Positions 20,886-32,330 of a stretch of 64,000 nt of DNA are shown one piece after another. The translations under genes and the position numbers were made by a program. The DNA is from Thamnidium elegans (lineage: Eukaryota > Mucoromycota > Mucoromycetes > Mucorales > Mucoraceae). Each line of letters opens with the position of its first letter. Position 1 is the stretch's first letter. The stretch lies in NCBI GenBank assembly GCA_025201345.1, contig JAIXMG010000033.1:372001-436000 (forward strand). The letters run 5' to 3'. The notes beneath the pieces are model-generated. The model was not told the DNA's origin, did not search any database, and worked only from the letters and a program-made list of their open reading frames with translations.

Positions 20886-22675
20886 ATGTCTTCAAATATA
20901 ATAGAATCAAGTGGAGAGGGATTGAACAAAAAACAATCTTCATCAACCATTCGGAAGTATTTAGTTTCTCCAACAAAAGCAACAACTAAACCTTTAGCAT
21001 GTAATGATAACGTACTTGCTTCACCAAAGCCTTCTACAAACACTAATACTCAAACTACGAGTAAAAAAACTAAAACCCCTCCTCCACCAGAAAAGGGTCG
21101 AAGTGTTGTAGAAATGTTAAATGCAACAAGGTCAACAATTACAGCCACTGCCATTATTAACAAGGACTTTCCTAGTATGAAGCGTTCTTATTCTGCAATC
21201 ACTCATTTGGATACTGCAAATGAAACTTGGTTAAATCAACCTCTTAAGTCACGAAAAAGAAATTATGAAAAGAAAGATGCAGTAAGTATATACATTTATA
21301 TTCTTTATTTATTTTACATTAACTCAAAAATAACATTATTTTCTTTTTAGTATGATCGTCTTACACCAAAGATAGTTGATATGCAATCTGCGCAATTCAT
21401 TATGAACAGATCTTCCCAGACTACTACACCCTATTTAGATACTAATAATGAAGGTGGCTCTGAAAGTTACCAAGAACAAGTAGCTAAAGCTTGTGGTATT
21501 GAACCAACCAAACGTATCTTAAGTTTCACCCCAACTGGACCATCAACTAAACATGTTGATTTACGCAAAAATGCACCTAAACCCAAATTAATGACACGTA
21601 CTACTGCTTTACCCAACAGACATATTTTATCATCTCCCGAAAAGGTATTAGATGCTCCCTATATGGATGACGATTACTATCTCAATTTATTAGACTGGTC
21701 TAGTACAAATGTAGTAGCTGTTGGTCTTGGTAAATCTGTTTATCTCTGGAGTGCTGAAACTGGTTCCATTCAACCTTTAAATTACGATACCGATGATCAA
21801 GTCACTTCTGTCTCCTGGTCTAATGACGGTGCTTATCTTTCTGTTGGTACTACTGGTGGCGATACCCAAGTATGGGACGTTGAATCAAATACCAAATTAC
21901 GCTCCATGACTGGTCAAGAATGTCGTATTGGTGTATTGTCTTGGGATAAACATATCGTTTCTTCTGGCGGACGTAATGGTAGTATTTGGCATCACGATGT
22001 ACGTATGGCAAAACATAATGTAAGAGAACTCTATGGTCATACAGATGATGTCTGTGGTCTCAAGTGGCGTTGGGATGGTCAATTATTAGCCAGTGGTGGT
22101 AACGATGATACTGTAAACATTTGGGACGCAAGATCTACCACACCTAAATTTACTAAAACCACCCATAGCGGTGCTATAAAGGTACCTTAAAAAAAAACGC
22201 GTCCAAAAAAAATTTTTTTCTTATATTATTGTGTGTATAGGCTTTAGCTTGGTGCCCATGGAAACATAATACGTTAGCAACAGGTGGTGGTAGAGATGAT
22301 AAAAATATCCATTTCTGGGATACTGTTACAGGATCTCGCAGACATACCATTCAAACAGGATCCCAAGTTACTTCCCTCAACTGGTCAAAACACTACAATG
22401 AAATTGCATCTACCCATGGCTCACCTCACAATCAAGTGACTGTGTGGGAATACCCAACATTAACAAAAGTAATCGATATCCCTGCTCATGAATCAAGAAT
22501 CTTACACTCTGCTATGAGTCCTGATGGTCAAGTACTCGCTACTGCTGCTGCAGATGATAACTTAAAATTCTGGAGAATATTTGAAGCCAATGGAAAAGCT
22601 CCCTTAGGAACCGAAAGAAGTCGCTTAACTGAAAAGAAGGAGTCAAAATTGAGAAGAAGTCATAGCATCCGATAA
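20886..22675 (+). CDS. CDC20: Cdc20/Fizzy-family activator of the anaphase-promoting complex
   Basis: Exons 20886-21281, 21351-22181 and 22241-22675 give 553 residues. A Ser/Thr-rich N-terminus is followed by a C-box-like 'DRLTPK' at the start of exon 2. The Cdc20 signature 'RHILSSPEKVLDAPY' with 'DDYYLNLLDWS' leads to seven WD40 blades (for example 'GQLLASGGNDDTVNIWDARS', 'VLATAAADDNLKFWRIFE'). The protein ends in 'SHSIR', the C-terminal IR tail that docks on the APC/C. The product should recruit substrates such as securin and mitotic cyclins. The 'VLDAP' block favours the Cdc20 branch over Cdh1. The start is 219 bp from the divergent AAA ATPase start (20666), so the two genes share a promoter region. 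Confidence 0.9.
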
Positions 22676-22934
22676 ATTGAAAACAATAACAACAGCAACA
22701 ACAACAAAAAAATATATAATTACATATTTTCGAAAAGAAAGAAAAAGAAAAAGGGCTACACACACACACACAATAAAAAAAAAAATCCATAATACCACCT
22801 TGTTGTACAAAACTATAAAATAAAAAAAAGTGCCATGTTTTTACACACAAATAAATAAAAATGATGCAATTGATCTAGTTACACGATTTTAAATAAAACA
22901 AGGGCCATTTCCTTTTACTAATTTTTTATTATTA

Positions 22935-23723
22935 CTAGTAAGATATTTCAGTTGTACTTGTATGTAATCCCCCAATAATAGGCATTAACTCTAATCGCAT
23001 TGACTTTTCAAACGGATACAGCTTCCTTGTTTCCATAACTGAATAACTTGTACTTGTTGTAAAAGCTTTACCGTCAATTTGCCTTCGTACAGGTTTATTA
23101 TGTAAAATATCAAACACTTTTTGTATCTTATTCTTTGTTTGAGCCAAAAACTCAAAGGAACATTCAAAACCCAAGGGTTCTACCCACCGCTCACCAGACC
23201 TAGCCTTTATTACATTCTCAGGCGTCCTTGTTACTTTAAATGCAAACAACACTTGTTGTGCATAAACCTGTTGCTGTAAACCAACTTGTTTGATATCGAA
23301 AGAAATGGGTGACTTGATTAAATTAGAAGCCAAGTGTTCATTTTCTATTGTAAAATCAGGTCCCACAAAGCTCACTTTATGCAGTATAGGTTTTCTTAGA
23401 AATTTGGATGTGTACATGCGTAAACTCACGCTTTTTACAGGTGTAAACGCTAATCGGGTTTTAGTCGCCCTTGTAAATTTAAAATCAACTGTAAACCTCC
23501 AGTGGTTTTCTTGATCAAAACAAAGTCGAAGATGACAGTCTTTGGTGCTGGTTAGTTTTTCCAGTAGGACTTGGTGAGCTAGACAACTTATACGTTGGTT
23601 TAATAATCGTGTCATGATAAGTAAGTCTGGTATAGATACATATCGAAGAATAGTATAGATCACTTCATTGGGTAATAGTGTTATTACCCCACGATTTACT
23701 TGTTTTGTATTAAATAAAGCCAT
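22935..23723 (-). CDS. F-box-like protein of unknown target
   Basis: A single uninterrupted frame of 262 residues with a good ATG at 23723. Residues about 15-50 (LLPNEVIYTILRYVSIPDLL ... LNQRISCLAHQVL) fit an F-box helix bundle, the Skp1-binding module of SCF ubiquitin ligases. The remainder is beta-rich without LRR or WD repeats and resembles no family I recognise. The gene converges on CDC20, its stop lying about 260 bp from the CDC20 stop. Confidence 0.65.
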   Translation of the reverse strand: MALFNTKQVNRGVITLLPNEVIYTILRYVSIPDLLIMTRLLNQRISCLAHQVLLEKLTSTKDCHLRLCFDQENHWRFTVDFKFTRATKTRLAFTPVKSVSLRMYTSKFLRKPILHKVSFVGPDFTIENEHLASNLIKSPISFDIKQVGLQQQVYAQQVLFAFKVTRTPENVIKARSGERWVEPLGFECSFEFLAQTKNKIQKVFDILHNKPVRRQIDGKAFTTSTSYSVMETRKLYPFEKSMRLELMPIIGGLHTSTTEISY

Positions 23724-24031
23724 AAAAGAAAAAAAAAGATAAAGAAGAGAGGGGCGGAAGGGTGGGTAAAAGCTTGTTTATTTATTTTTCTTTACATTTT
23801 TTGTCATTTTAATTGGTTCGTAAAAGTTGTAATCAGAAGGTTTAGATTTGATCATCCAATGAAAAAATACCGTGTGAGTGGGAAACACTTTTAAATTAAA
23901 AATCACCTTTTTTTAAAAGCGTTTACTGTGTCATGTTTCTTTGTATACGTGTGTCACGTTTATATGTACATTACAGATACAAATAGATGAAAGCTATGTT
24001 GCATTTTTTATTATACTCGTATAAAGAAAGT

Positions 24032-24650
24032 TTATTGCTTGTTTCTGTCGTTAATAATTTTACAGTGTTTGTCCAAAGAACAACCCTGAATTGAAATACG
24101 CTCATTTTCAACGGCTTGAGCAGCCCCTTCCAAAGAAATACTTTTTTCTTCGGTTGTTTTTTTAACCTTGTTGATATTACTACAAGTCTCTTGGAATAGT
24201 ATTTTCTTTTTAATAGATATACATACAAGTTGAGTGAATTATATATTACTTTTGGTCTCCTGTCTCCACTTGACACCATAGGTTTCGTTCAAGTAGTTGA
24301 CACTTGGTTGGCTTTGGTCTAAACACATGGTACGCTCCTTTCATAAAGTGGAAACGTTGGTCAAGTTCTGGTTAAGCTTAAATCGCTTTATTGGATCATC
24401 TTCCTCGGTGACGCTACCTCTATCTCTTTTCCGTATGCCTCTATCCACATTCACAGGCTCGGTGTTGTTAGCGGAGGTGCTTACAGATACACCTCTCAAC
24501 ATTTCTTCCATCATTTTTTTTAATTTCGTTTCTTATATCATGATCTCTTGATATTGTTCCCCATAAGGATTGTACTTGAAAAGACAAGTCTGAAAGTTTC
24601 GCATACATTTCTGGAGCAATACGCTGCATTTCCGTATCAGCAGGAGACAT
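24032..24650 (-). pseudogene. GCR1_C-like DNA-binding factor, broken
   Basis: ATG at 24650 opens 'MSPADTEMQRIAPEMYAKLS'. A one-base shift in a run of A restores 'MMEEMLRGVSVSTSANN' and an acidic/basic linker 'TEEDDPIKRFKLNQ'. After a stop, 'QPSVNYLNETYGVKWRQETK' matches the pattern of the GCR1_C domain (PSV..L...YG..WR) common in mucoralean transcription-factor-like proteins. A final frame, 'LFQETCSNINKV' to 'SLEGAAQAVENERIS', completes the region. At least two frame breaks make it a probable pseudogene, though introns could explain some. It borders the TIR-element copy at 24755. Confidence 0.5.
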
Positions 24651-24754
24651 GGTAGCATTTATGCTGCGATTGATAGATTAAATAGATTTATTTTATGAGT
24701 GATTTTATCACATATACTTGAAGACAGGAGCAGCTACGGTGTGATAATTACTGC

Positions 24755-25084
24755 TATTAAATATAACAAAGATTAAAGATCTTTAATAGCTCATTTTTAT
24801 TCATTTATAAATAAAAGTGCTATATCCAAAACTGAGAGAGTAAATACGCTTTTAATAAAACGCCAGCTTAAGGTCCGCTTAGCTAAAGCGCCAAGTAAAA
24901 AAAGGCCTTTAAACAGTAATTGCTCGCTCATTATCTTTAGTAATAATATCATTTTTAATGCATTAGAAGAGCCTTAAAGAGTATACTATTACTGTTGTTT
25001 TTTCTATAAAGATACATAAATTTAATCCAGAGTAATCGCTAATAATCCGCGAAAAAAATCCAAAAAACAAAAGGGGTTGATCCC
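24755..25084. mobile_element. Truncated inverted copy of the 9511-10090 TIR element
   Basis: Reverse complement matches 9511-9830 over about 330 bp with scattered substitutions; shared blocks include 'aaaggcctttttttacttgg' and 'actctctcagttttgga'. One end is present (…aaaaggggttgatccc at 25062-25084); the other half is missing. It separates the GCR1_C-like relic from a gene-tail fragment. Confidence 0.75.
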
Positions 25085-25087
25085 AGA

Positions 25088-25252
25088 AATGAAGCAGTTA
25101 ATGTCGCATTTCCAAACGTCGAAGAAATTGAAGTACGCTGCCCGCTCCACATCGATTATCTCCGTCTTTTGTTAAATGCTGAATTGAAAACCATCAAAAA
25201 GATTTCGTATGAACCTGGAACTCCTTACGGATATCCCGAATATGATTTATAA
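25088..25252 (+). pseudogene. 3' fragment of an F-box/LRR-like gene
   Basis: An open frame of 54 codons, ending in TAA at 25250-25252, reads 'NEAVNVAFPNVEEIEVRCPL', 'HIDYLRLLLNAELKTIKKIS' and 'YEPGTPYGYPEYDL'. It has clear coding character and the leucine-rich pattern seen at the ends of fungal F-box/LRR proteins. There is no start; it begins at the boundary of the TIR element, so the 5' part seems to have been lost when that element inserted or recombined. Confidence 0.5.
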
Positions 25253-26809
25253 TGGAATTTTACCTCGTATTAATGCGATACCTTTACGTGTCAATTTCAT
25301 AAACTCATATTTATTTCAGACTAAATGTACCTGTGGTAGACAGGTTAAAAGACTAGTACCAGTTCAAATATAAGATTCACCGCGTATGGAAAAATAATGT
25401 GAATGACCTCTATTCATATCTAGATTTAACGACATAAAGTGTTCCTTTTACAGTCAAAAACAACTAAATGTGATCATAAAATAAAAATTAAAGAGATCTA
25501 GTAATGTTACAAGTAAACTAATAAAATTGTAATAAGGATAAAGAATAAGAATTGTTGAACTAAAAGAAGAAAAGCCAATGAAAATAAATGCAATGAAAAT
25601 GTGTATAACAGAATGAAAAATAATAAAATTACATAATAAATAAAGTGATCAGGTAAAATGTGAAAATTGGATCTTAAAGAAGTGTCGTGTCTCTGCTTGT
25701 GGTTATAACTCTTTTGTTACTATGAGTTCTAAGACAAAACCAAAAGTATAATTAAAAGGTTAAAAGATAGTGTTACAAATTGAGTTATTTGTAATGGTAA
25801 TAAAAATGAAGAATGAGATAGAAATTAAATAAATAGTAAAGTTGTTATAAAAGTTCAATAAAAGTATAGTGAGCACCAGGTTTTAAGTTGTCAAACTGTA
25901 AAAAGCATTATAAACTGAAAGGTTTATAATAAAGAAAAGTAAAATAAAAAGGAAAATACAATGTATAATAAATATATTCAAGGAATCTTAAGTATAAAAT
26001 GATAATATCCTAAAGGGTTATATGATAAAAGTTTTAAAGGTCAAAGTGAGATAAGTTTATTTAAGGTAAATGTAATAGTAACGTATGAAAAAGGGGTCTA
26101 AAGTGACGAAAAGTGGTAGATAATAGATATGGAATAGCGTAACAGTAAAGAATAAACCTGGTAAAATGTAGGTGACAGCATCAAGAAAGATAATTTAAAT
26201 AAAATAAATAGTAGAAGAGTTATATACTTGAGGAGTATGGAAAATTCAGTGCGTAATAATAGATAACAATATTCTTTGACGTAAACAACACACAGAAATG
26301 GTCATGCAAAAAAAAAATATCAAAAAGAGAGGAAGTACATCTAGTACTGATGTCAGGCCTAGATTCGCGCACATTAAGTCCACGGACAGCTAGTGTAGTT
26401 AACTAGGCCATAGGGAATACAGCCCTATTAGCACTACTGCAGTGGTCTAGTTTCCCACATGTCGTTGTCTACCTTCCTCAATACTTGAAATCATTTTCAC
26501 CTCTTATATAGGCGACCAAAAACAATAACAACTCAAATTATGGTTCAATTTTTTTTTTTTTTTTTTTTGATACTTCAATGCAAGTACTTTATTAGAACAG
26601 ATCGTACGAACCCGATCTTTTCGATCTTTTGTGTTTAAAGATATAACGCGTTTCTTTTTCTTTATAAAGACCTTTTAAGTATAAAGCTATTGACGTAATA
26701 ATTGCAATTTAATTGGTCTTTTTTTGGATTAGGTCTACGGCAGCTTATAAAAAAAAAATCTGTTTCAGGAGTGTTTACTGATTAAAGAAAGGTACTGGCG
26801 ATACCGAGC
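25253..26809. other. Non-coding region, purine-rich, with a less AT-rich patch
   Basis: From 25450 to 26280 the plus strand is rich in A and G with repeated 'aaaagt', 'gtaaaa' and 'aataaa' strings and no frames. At 26340-26480 the composition becomes more balanced for about 140 bp. A T18-type run (about 26551-26568) and a TATA-like 'cttatatagg' at 26506 precede the gag-like fragment, so part of this may be LTR-retrotransposon remnant. That is a weak inference. Confidence 0.35.
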
Positions 26810-27043
26810 GTGGATTGGTCTCCTACGGACGTTGGTGTGAACGCCCAATTTAAAAAAGGTCGTCAAGTCTCTAGTAAGGATCGCGAGATTACTTGTAATG
26901 TATGTGATAAAGCTGGCCATGTCATGAAAGATTGTCGGATTCTACAAGAAGCGAAGAAGAAGGCTCTCAGTTGTCAAGATAAGAAGATAAATCCCATTTT
27001 TCTCTTACGATATCTATCTGTCAGATTCTTAAGTTCAGCATAA
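26810..27043 (+). pseudogene. Retrotransposon gag fragment with CCHC zinc knuckle
   Basis: The frame contains 'CNVCDKAGHVMKDCR', a C-x2-C-x4-H-x4-C knuckle typical of retroelement Gag proteins, surrounded by basic residues. The frame lacks an ATG and closes within 80 codons; no protease or polymerase follows. It is probably a relic of an LTR retrotransposon. Confidence 0.65.
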
Positions 27044-27149
27044 TTGAACTTTTTCATATAAAAAGTTACACCATTAAAGGGATATAAAGTACGCTATTAA
27101 AATCAAACAAATACAAGTCTATTTGGACTACGACTACTACTACTACGAC

Positions 27150-27420
27150 TAAAGGGATATTCGTAGATGTTTGTCGTTTAAAAAATAAAAATGAGACATG
27201 TGCATATTGGAATGGTGTTTCATTATAGCATTTAATGATTTGGCGTTTAGAGTGACTACAAAAGCTATCGCCAATCCTATTAGATAAATTTTCTTCACTC
27301 ATAAGCCAATCACACTTCATTTTCCCTTTAACTATTGCCCAAAATTGTTCGATGGGGTTCAATTCAGGTGAATAAGGAGGTAGATACATGATTTTGTAAC
27401 CTTTGCTTTCGAGAGAGAAA
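27150..27420 (-). pseudogene. Mariner transposase C-terminal fragment
   Basis: The minus strand encodes 'MYLPPYSPELNPIEQFWAIV', the third catalytic region of Tc1/mariner transposases, then 'SEENLSNRIGDSF' and a degenerate tail. Upstream sequence (27390-27440) has lost frame. It is a separate copy from those at 10.8 and 17.0 kb, being quite diverged from them. Confidence 0.75.
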
Positions 27421-28036
27421 AATCATATTTCTTATTTTGTCTAAATAAACAACCAGCGCCATAAAAGACTTGGGGTAAACAATAAATAGTAAAAACCTTC
27501 CACAATTGCTATTTTTTTATATTTATAGACCGTTTCATATGTGCCTGTATTAATAGAATTAGTAAAAAAAGTATTTTATGCCGCTCAAAAATGGTTCTTT
27601 TTAAAAGTGGTGATAATACGCCTCATTTTTAATTTGAATCAGCTTACTATTTGACTCACACACAAAAAAAGGAGGAATTTTAAATACACTTTTTAAAATA
27701 ATTTCTTATCCGACTGTCATTAATGTTCTAAATTGACAAGTGAAAAAGGAAGGGGGTCAAACTTAACAATAATTATATAATGAAAAAAAAAGGTTCTCCC
27801 CCTCTTTTAATCTTATTTTATCGGTTAAAAAGATAATGCATTATTAACTATAACTCACTTGACAACAACAAAAACAGTTTGTTTTATGTGCTTTCAAAAA
27901 AATAATAACAATAAAATGTTTCAAATGCCGCATATTTTGAAATCAAGTACGTGATTTTTATTATTTATTTTTTTTCCATCTCATCCTTTTACATTTTTTT
28001 TTCTTGAGTAAGAGAAAGAAAGCTCGAATTTAAAGT
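27421..28036. other. Intergenic upstream of NECAP
   Basis: AT-rich sequence with A and T runs and no coding frame. It probably contains the NECAP promoter in its last 200 bases. Confidence 0.5.
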
Positions 28037-29050
28037 ATGGAAGAAGATTACGAAAGTGTATTGTTGATTATTCGCGAGTGTTTTGGTAAATGAGTTTTTT
28101 TTTTTTACTCGAATAAACAAAAGAGGGGTTAAGGATCTAACACACACACACACACACACACAAAAGTTTACAAGATTCCCCCTAGAACTGCAGCTAGAGG
28201 TTATAGGTAAAAAGAAAAAAGAAAAAAAAGATGAGACGATGAAGAGAAGGTCATTGATAGATTTATAAATAAAGAGCTTCTGAATGGGGAGATCTCGCTA
28301 GTTCATTTTTATGGAAAGGACGTTTAAGAATTATCAGTAAAGGAAAGACGTGTGAAATTCGTATGGAAGATAACAGCACTGGTAAAAGAAAATAGATATG
28401 TATACATAGAAAAAGAAAGATGACTAAATAAAGAAAAATTGATTTGCAGGTGAAATATTTGCAGTCTGTCCTTATGAAATTCATGGAAATTCAGTGGAGG
28501 CGGTATTAGATTCCAGTCGTTATTTTGTACTCAAGATTGAAAGTGAAGGTATATATATATAAAAAAAAGTGTAAAAATAAGTGTTAAAAAAAAAGGGGTT
28601 TATTTTTAGGTAGACATGCCTTTATTGGTATGGGCTTTCAGGAACGAACAGATGCATTTGACTTTAACGTAGCACTACAAGACTTTGTAAAGTAAGCTTT
28701 ATTCAAAGAGAAGATATAATTTTGTATAAATAACATTGTTATAGGCAATTACGTGCTGAAAAGGAAGCAATTGATCGTGCTACACACGCTGATACTACAC
28801 CCAAAAAAGATTATAGTTTAAAAGAAGGTCAAACTATCAATATTACCATTGGGAATGTCGGAGTAAGTTTATTTGGTTATTGTTTTTAACTATTTTTAAT
28901 CGTTTTATACAAATATAGGCTAAAAGAACAAGACAAAAGCCTACAAATACAAATACCGGTGGACTCGTACCATTATTACCTCCTCCTCCTTCCGCTTCTC
29001 AAGTAAAGCAGCAACAACAACAACAACAACAACAACAATCTTTCTTTTAA
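28037..29050 (+). CDS. NECAP-family clathrin-adaptor accessory protein
   Basis: Seven exons (28037-28085, 28167-28206, 28275-28381, 28450-28548, 28610-28691, 28745-28862, 28919-29050) join in frame to 208 residues. The whole PHear domain is recognisable: '[18 protein letters not shown]', 'AARGYRASEW', '[20 protein letters not shown]', '[11 protein letters not shown]', '[16 protein letters not shown]' and '[20 protein letters not shown]'. NECAP proteins bind AP-2 and regulate clathrin-mediated endocytosis. The C-terminal tail is Pro-rich and ends in a poly-Gln run and SFF; the tail of animal NECAPs carries adaptor-binding motifs. The gene is unusually intron-dense for its size: six introns in about 1 kb. 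Confidence 0.92.
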
Positions 29051-29714
29051 AAAAGAAGTTTTAATTATATAATAAAAATAGTACTTTTTGAAAAATGCAG
29101 GGTTTTTTTTTTTTTTTCTCAGCGCAAAAAGGGATCTTCCAATAAAATATAAAAAAAAAACGCTCGTTTTTTTTATTTCGTAGTCCTACCGGGATTATAC
29201 AGCCTAAAAAGGTAAAAAAGAACGTTTGTTACACAAATAATCCAGTTAAAAACCTGTACGACTTAATCGTTTTTTTAAACTGATTCCACTTATTCCATTC
29301 CGTTAATAAGGAAAGATACTTGTATCATTTCCCAGGTTTGACAGAACGTAATGTTTTTTTTATGCACTTTAAGATTCCCAGGTAATACTTTTAGATCAGA
29401 AGAGTTCAGTGTCCGCTATTGTTTACATTTCGATAGCTTAAATGTTTATTTTGATGTAATACATGACACAGCATAGCATATTATTATACATATAGGAAGA
29501 GTAAATTTCCCAAAAAAAAATAATTATATAGATTTTTATTATTTATTATATTATATCATTATTAAATTAAACTACTGTTATTACATTATAATTTGTTTCA
29601 ATTGGGCTTAAAAAAAAATGGGCGAGATAAGAGAGAGGAAATAGATCGCGTGATATCTTTTTCGTTAAAGGGTAATTTGTTATTGGTAACGTGAAAAAAA
29701 AGGGGGTTGGATAT
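29051..29714. other. Convergent intergenic region
   Basis: This lies between the stops of NECAP (+) and CotH (-). It is AT-rich with a T run near 29103 and no gene. Confidence 0.5.
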
Positions 29715-31661
29715 TTAGAGAATAGCAGCGATCAAAGCAGAAACAGCAACCAAAGCAATGGAAGCAGGGACAGCGCGAGGGGAAGCAGCAGATTCACCTG
29801 TACCTTGAGCAGAAGTTTCCTTGTTACCGGAAGCACCAGGGGTAGCAGAAGGAACAGGCTTGTTTCCACCAGGGGTAACACCACCATCAGTAGAAGTAGT
29901 AGGAGGGCCCATAGGAGTGGTAGTAATTTCAATGTTAAATTCCTTGGCAACGCTAGTAGAGATTTCAGAAATCCATTGAGTTAAACCCCAAGCGGCACCA
30001 CCTCCGTTAGCATTAGGAGCACTGACACCAGTGAATAAGTTCTCGGTAACTTGAGCAAGGGTCCAACCAAAGTTAATACCAGGAGATAATTGAGTAATAG
30101 AACGATCCCAAGTAAGATCAGGTAAAAGGAAATCATGAAGAGCCATGACACGGTTAGTAAGAGTAACGTTATTGAAAAGAACACGAACAGTTTCAGTCAA
30201 GTATTTTTCGAAAGTAGCTTTTTTATCAGCGTTTTCCAAAAGACGGTTGATCATGATACCGCCGGGATAACGTGCGGGCCAATCCTTGTAGGAGACAGAA
30301 GTGAAACCCATTAATTCGGGTGAAGCAAGGTTGACACCAAAGGTAGCATCATAATCTTGACCAAGGTAATACCACTTACCATCAGCAGGAGGTTCTCTGT
30401 AGGCACCATCGTTAGTTTGAGACATCCAGTAACCATCCCAGTGACCGCCCAAGTATTCCATGACCATGAAACGAAGGAAATGATCAGTATCAAACATCTT
30501 TTCAAAGTTGGCAAGAGAAGCGTTATCAACAACATTGGTTTCGTTGAAGGCCTTACAGAGGGGATCAAGAGCTTGATAACCTTCAGGAGAAGCCTTGTTA
30601 GGACCCCAAGAGGAATAACCATCGAGGTTTCCGGGATGATACAAGAAATCAGCACCGGACATACCATCGTAAAGAAGACCAGGAGGAGTTTGTGCCTTAC
30701 CACCGTAGAACATGGCGTTAATGTAAGAGTATTCAGTAATATCATCCAACATGTTGAAGGTACCGTAACCAACACCGTTAATGAAGAGTCTGACCATATT
30801 GGCTTCATTGGCATATGTACCTAAAGCGTGCAAGACATCAGAGTAAATACGTTCACGGATTTGAGTAGGATCTTCTTCCATGTGGCGGAGCTTGAAGAAG
30901 TTACGGTTACCCATTCTATCTTCACCGTTAAGTTCCCAGTTCCAAGATTGCTTAGCATTGTTCTTCTTCTTACCAGCACCGTGGATACCAAACTTGACGT
31001 TTTGGAAAGAGTGAACGTAATCAGCACCAACAAAGGTTAAAGAACCTTGAAGCTTATCCTTGGGGACGTTCTTAACTAAACTGTCAACGGCAGCAGCATC
31101 ACCAGTGAAGAAAACGGTGGGAATATAGTTTTCATCAAAGATATCGGCTTTAGCGCCCTTAGCAGTCCATTGAGGCTACAATTAAATAATAATAACGTTT
31201 TTACTTGTTAATGACAGGTTTTTAAGGGGGTTTAGATTTTTTTTTTTTGTCACTTACGTTTTCCTCAATAGGCCAAGGTAACTTGGGAATATTGGCATAG
31301 GTGACGGGACGATCATAGAAATCGTTAAGAGTAGAAGCTTTAGTGTTATCGAGAGCACGAGTGAATGCTTCTTCAACACCGCCAACAACGTACTACAAAA
31401 GGTTAATTAAAAAATTAATGGTCGAATCAAAAAAAAGTGATAATTTTCTTGTATTACCTTATAATCCTTTGCTTCACCAGATTCAGCAGAACCAGTGAAA
31501 TAAGGTACGTTAGGGTCAGCAGCAGCAAGAGCTACTTGAGCACCGTTAACTGAAACCTTAACATCAGTAGCTCCAGGAGCAATGACGTTGAATTTAATTG
31601 AAGCGGCTTGAGCGATGGCTACCAAATAAGAGGTAGAAATAATGGCGAGCGAAAGTTTCAT
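29715..31661 (-). CDS. CotH-family spore-coat/invasin-like surface protein
   Basis: Exons 31661-31458, 31392-31258 and 31175-29715 give 599 residues. A signal peptide (about residues 1-19, ending AQA) is followed by the CotH domain, with conserved blocks such as 'FKLRHMEEDPTQIRERIYSD', 'VRLFINGVGYGTFNMLDDI', 'FLRFMVMEYLGGHWDGYWM' and 'WYYLGQDYDATFG'. Family knowledge: bacterial CotH is an atypical spore-coat kinase, and mucoralean CotH proteins are GPI-anchored surface proteins, some of which act as host-cell ligands in mucormycosis. The segment 'SQTNDGAYREPP' lies at the position of a surface motif known from those proteins. The Ser/Thr/Gly/Pro-rich tail ends in a hydrophobic segment (SIALVAVSALIAAIL), fitting a GPI signal. 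Whether this copy has any role in invasion cannot be told. Confidence 0.93.
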
Positions 31662-32330
31662 GTTTTCTTTTTTTTTGTTTTGTGTGTATCGAAGAAGAAG
31701 AAGAGGAAGGGTTGATTATCAATTAAGCGAGTAAATATATAAAGGAAAGTAAAATGATTTTTTTTTTAATAGAGAATATATAAAAAAAAAAAAGACAACG
31801 AAAAGAAAGAATGAAAACTCGAATAAAAAAATAGAAAAAAATACAAGTGTTTAAATAGTAAAAAAAAGATTTATTAATAGGAGCGATGTTGCATCAAGGT
31901 AAAATATAAAAGGAAAGTGTAACAAGGGGGCGGTTATACTTTTTTTTTTTTTTTTTTTTTTTTGTGTAATCTTGCTCCCCCTTTTTTTTTTTTTTTTCTT
32001 ACACTAAAATCATTATTATTTTAACATCTCATGTGCTTCTTTCTTTATGGTTTAAAAGGAGTACCGAGAAATTTCTCTTTGTGCCAAATTTACCTGGTCA
32101 TAAAAAAATTTGTTTCTATTTTTAATTTCTTGTGAAAAAACTGACAGGGCAAAATAAATAAAATAACGGCGCGCGTAAAAAGACGGAATTTTAACAAACT
32201 GCGTTAGGGTTATTGTTATTGTTTCCTTTTTTTTTTCTGGTATTGCTGTTTTAAACAAAAAACAAAAAAATTAAAAAAAAAAAAAAAAACTCCTCCTTTA
32301 TTTTGTACGTAAAAGAAAAAAAAAAATAGA
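31662..32330. other. Divergent promoter region with long T runs
   Basis: Between CotH (-) and Sgf29 (+). It contains T runs at about 31941-31963 and 31983-31997 and an A run near 32270-32289. No supported gene. Confidence 0.5.

Noticed and set aside
29691..30824. Several plus-strand and alternative minus-strand frames over CotH
   Set aside because: Shadows of the CotH coding sequence; low-complexity Leu/Val or Ser/Arg composition.
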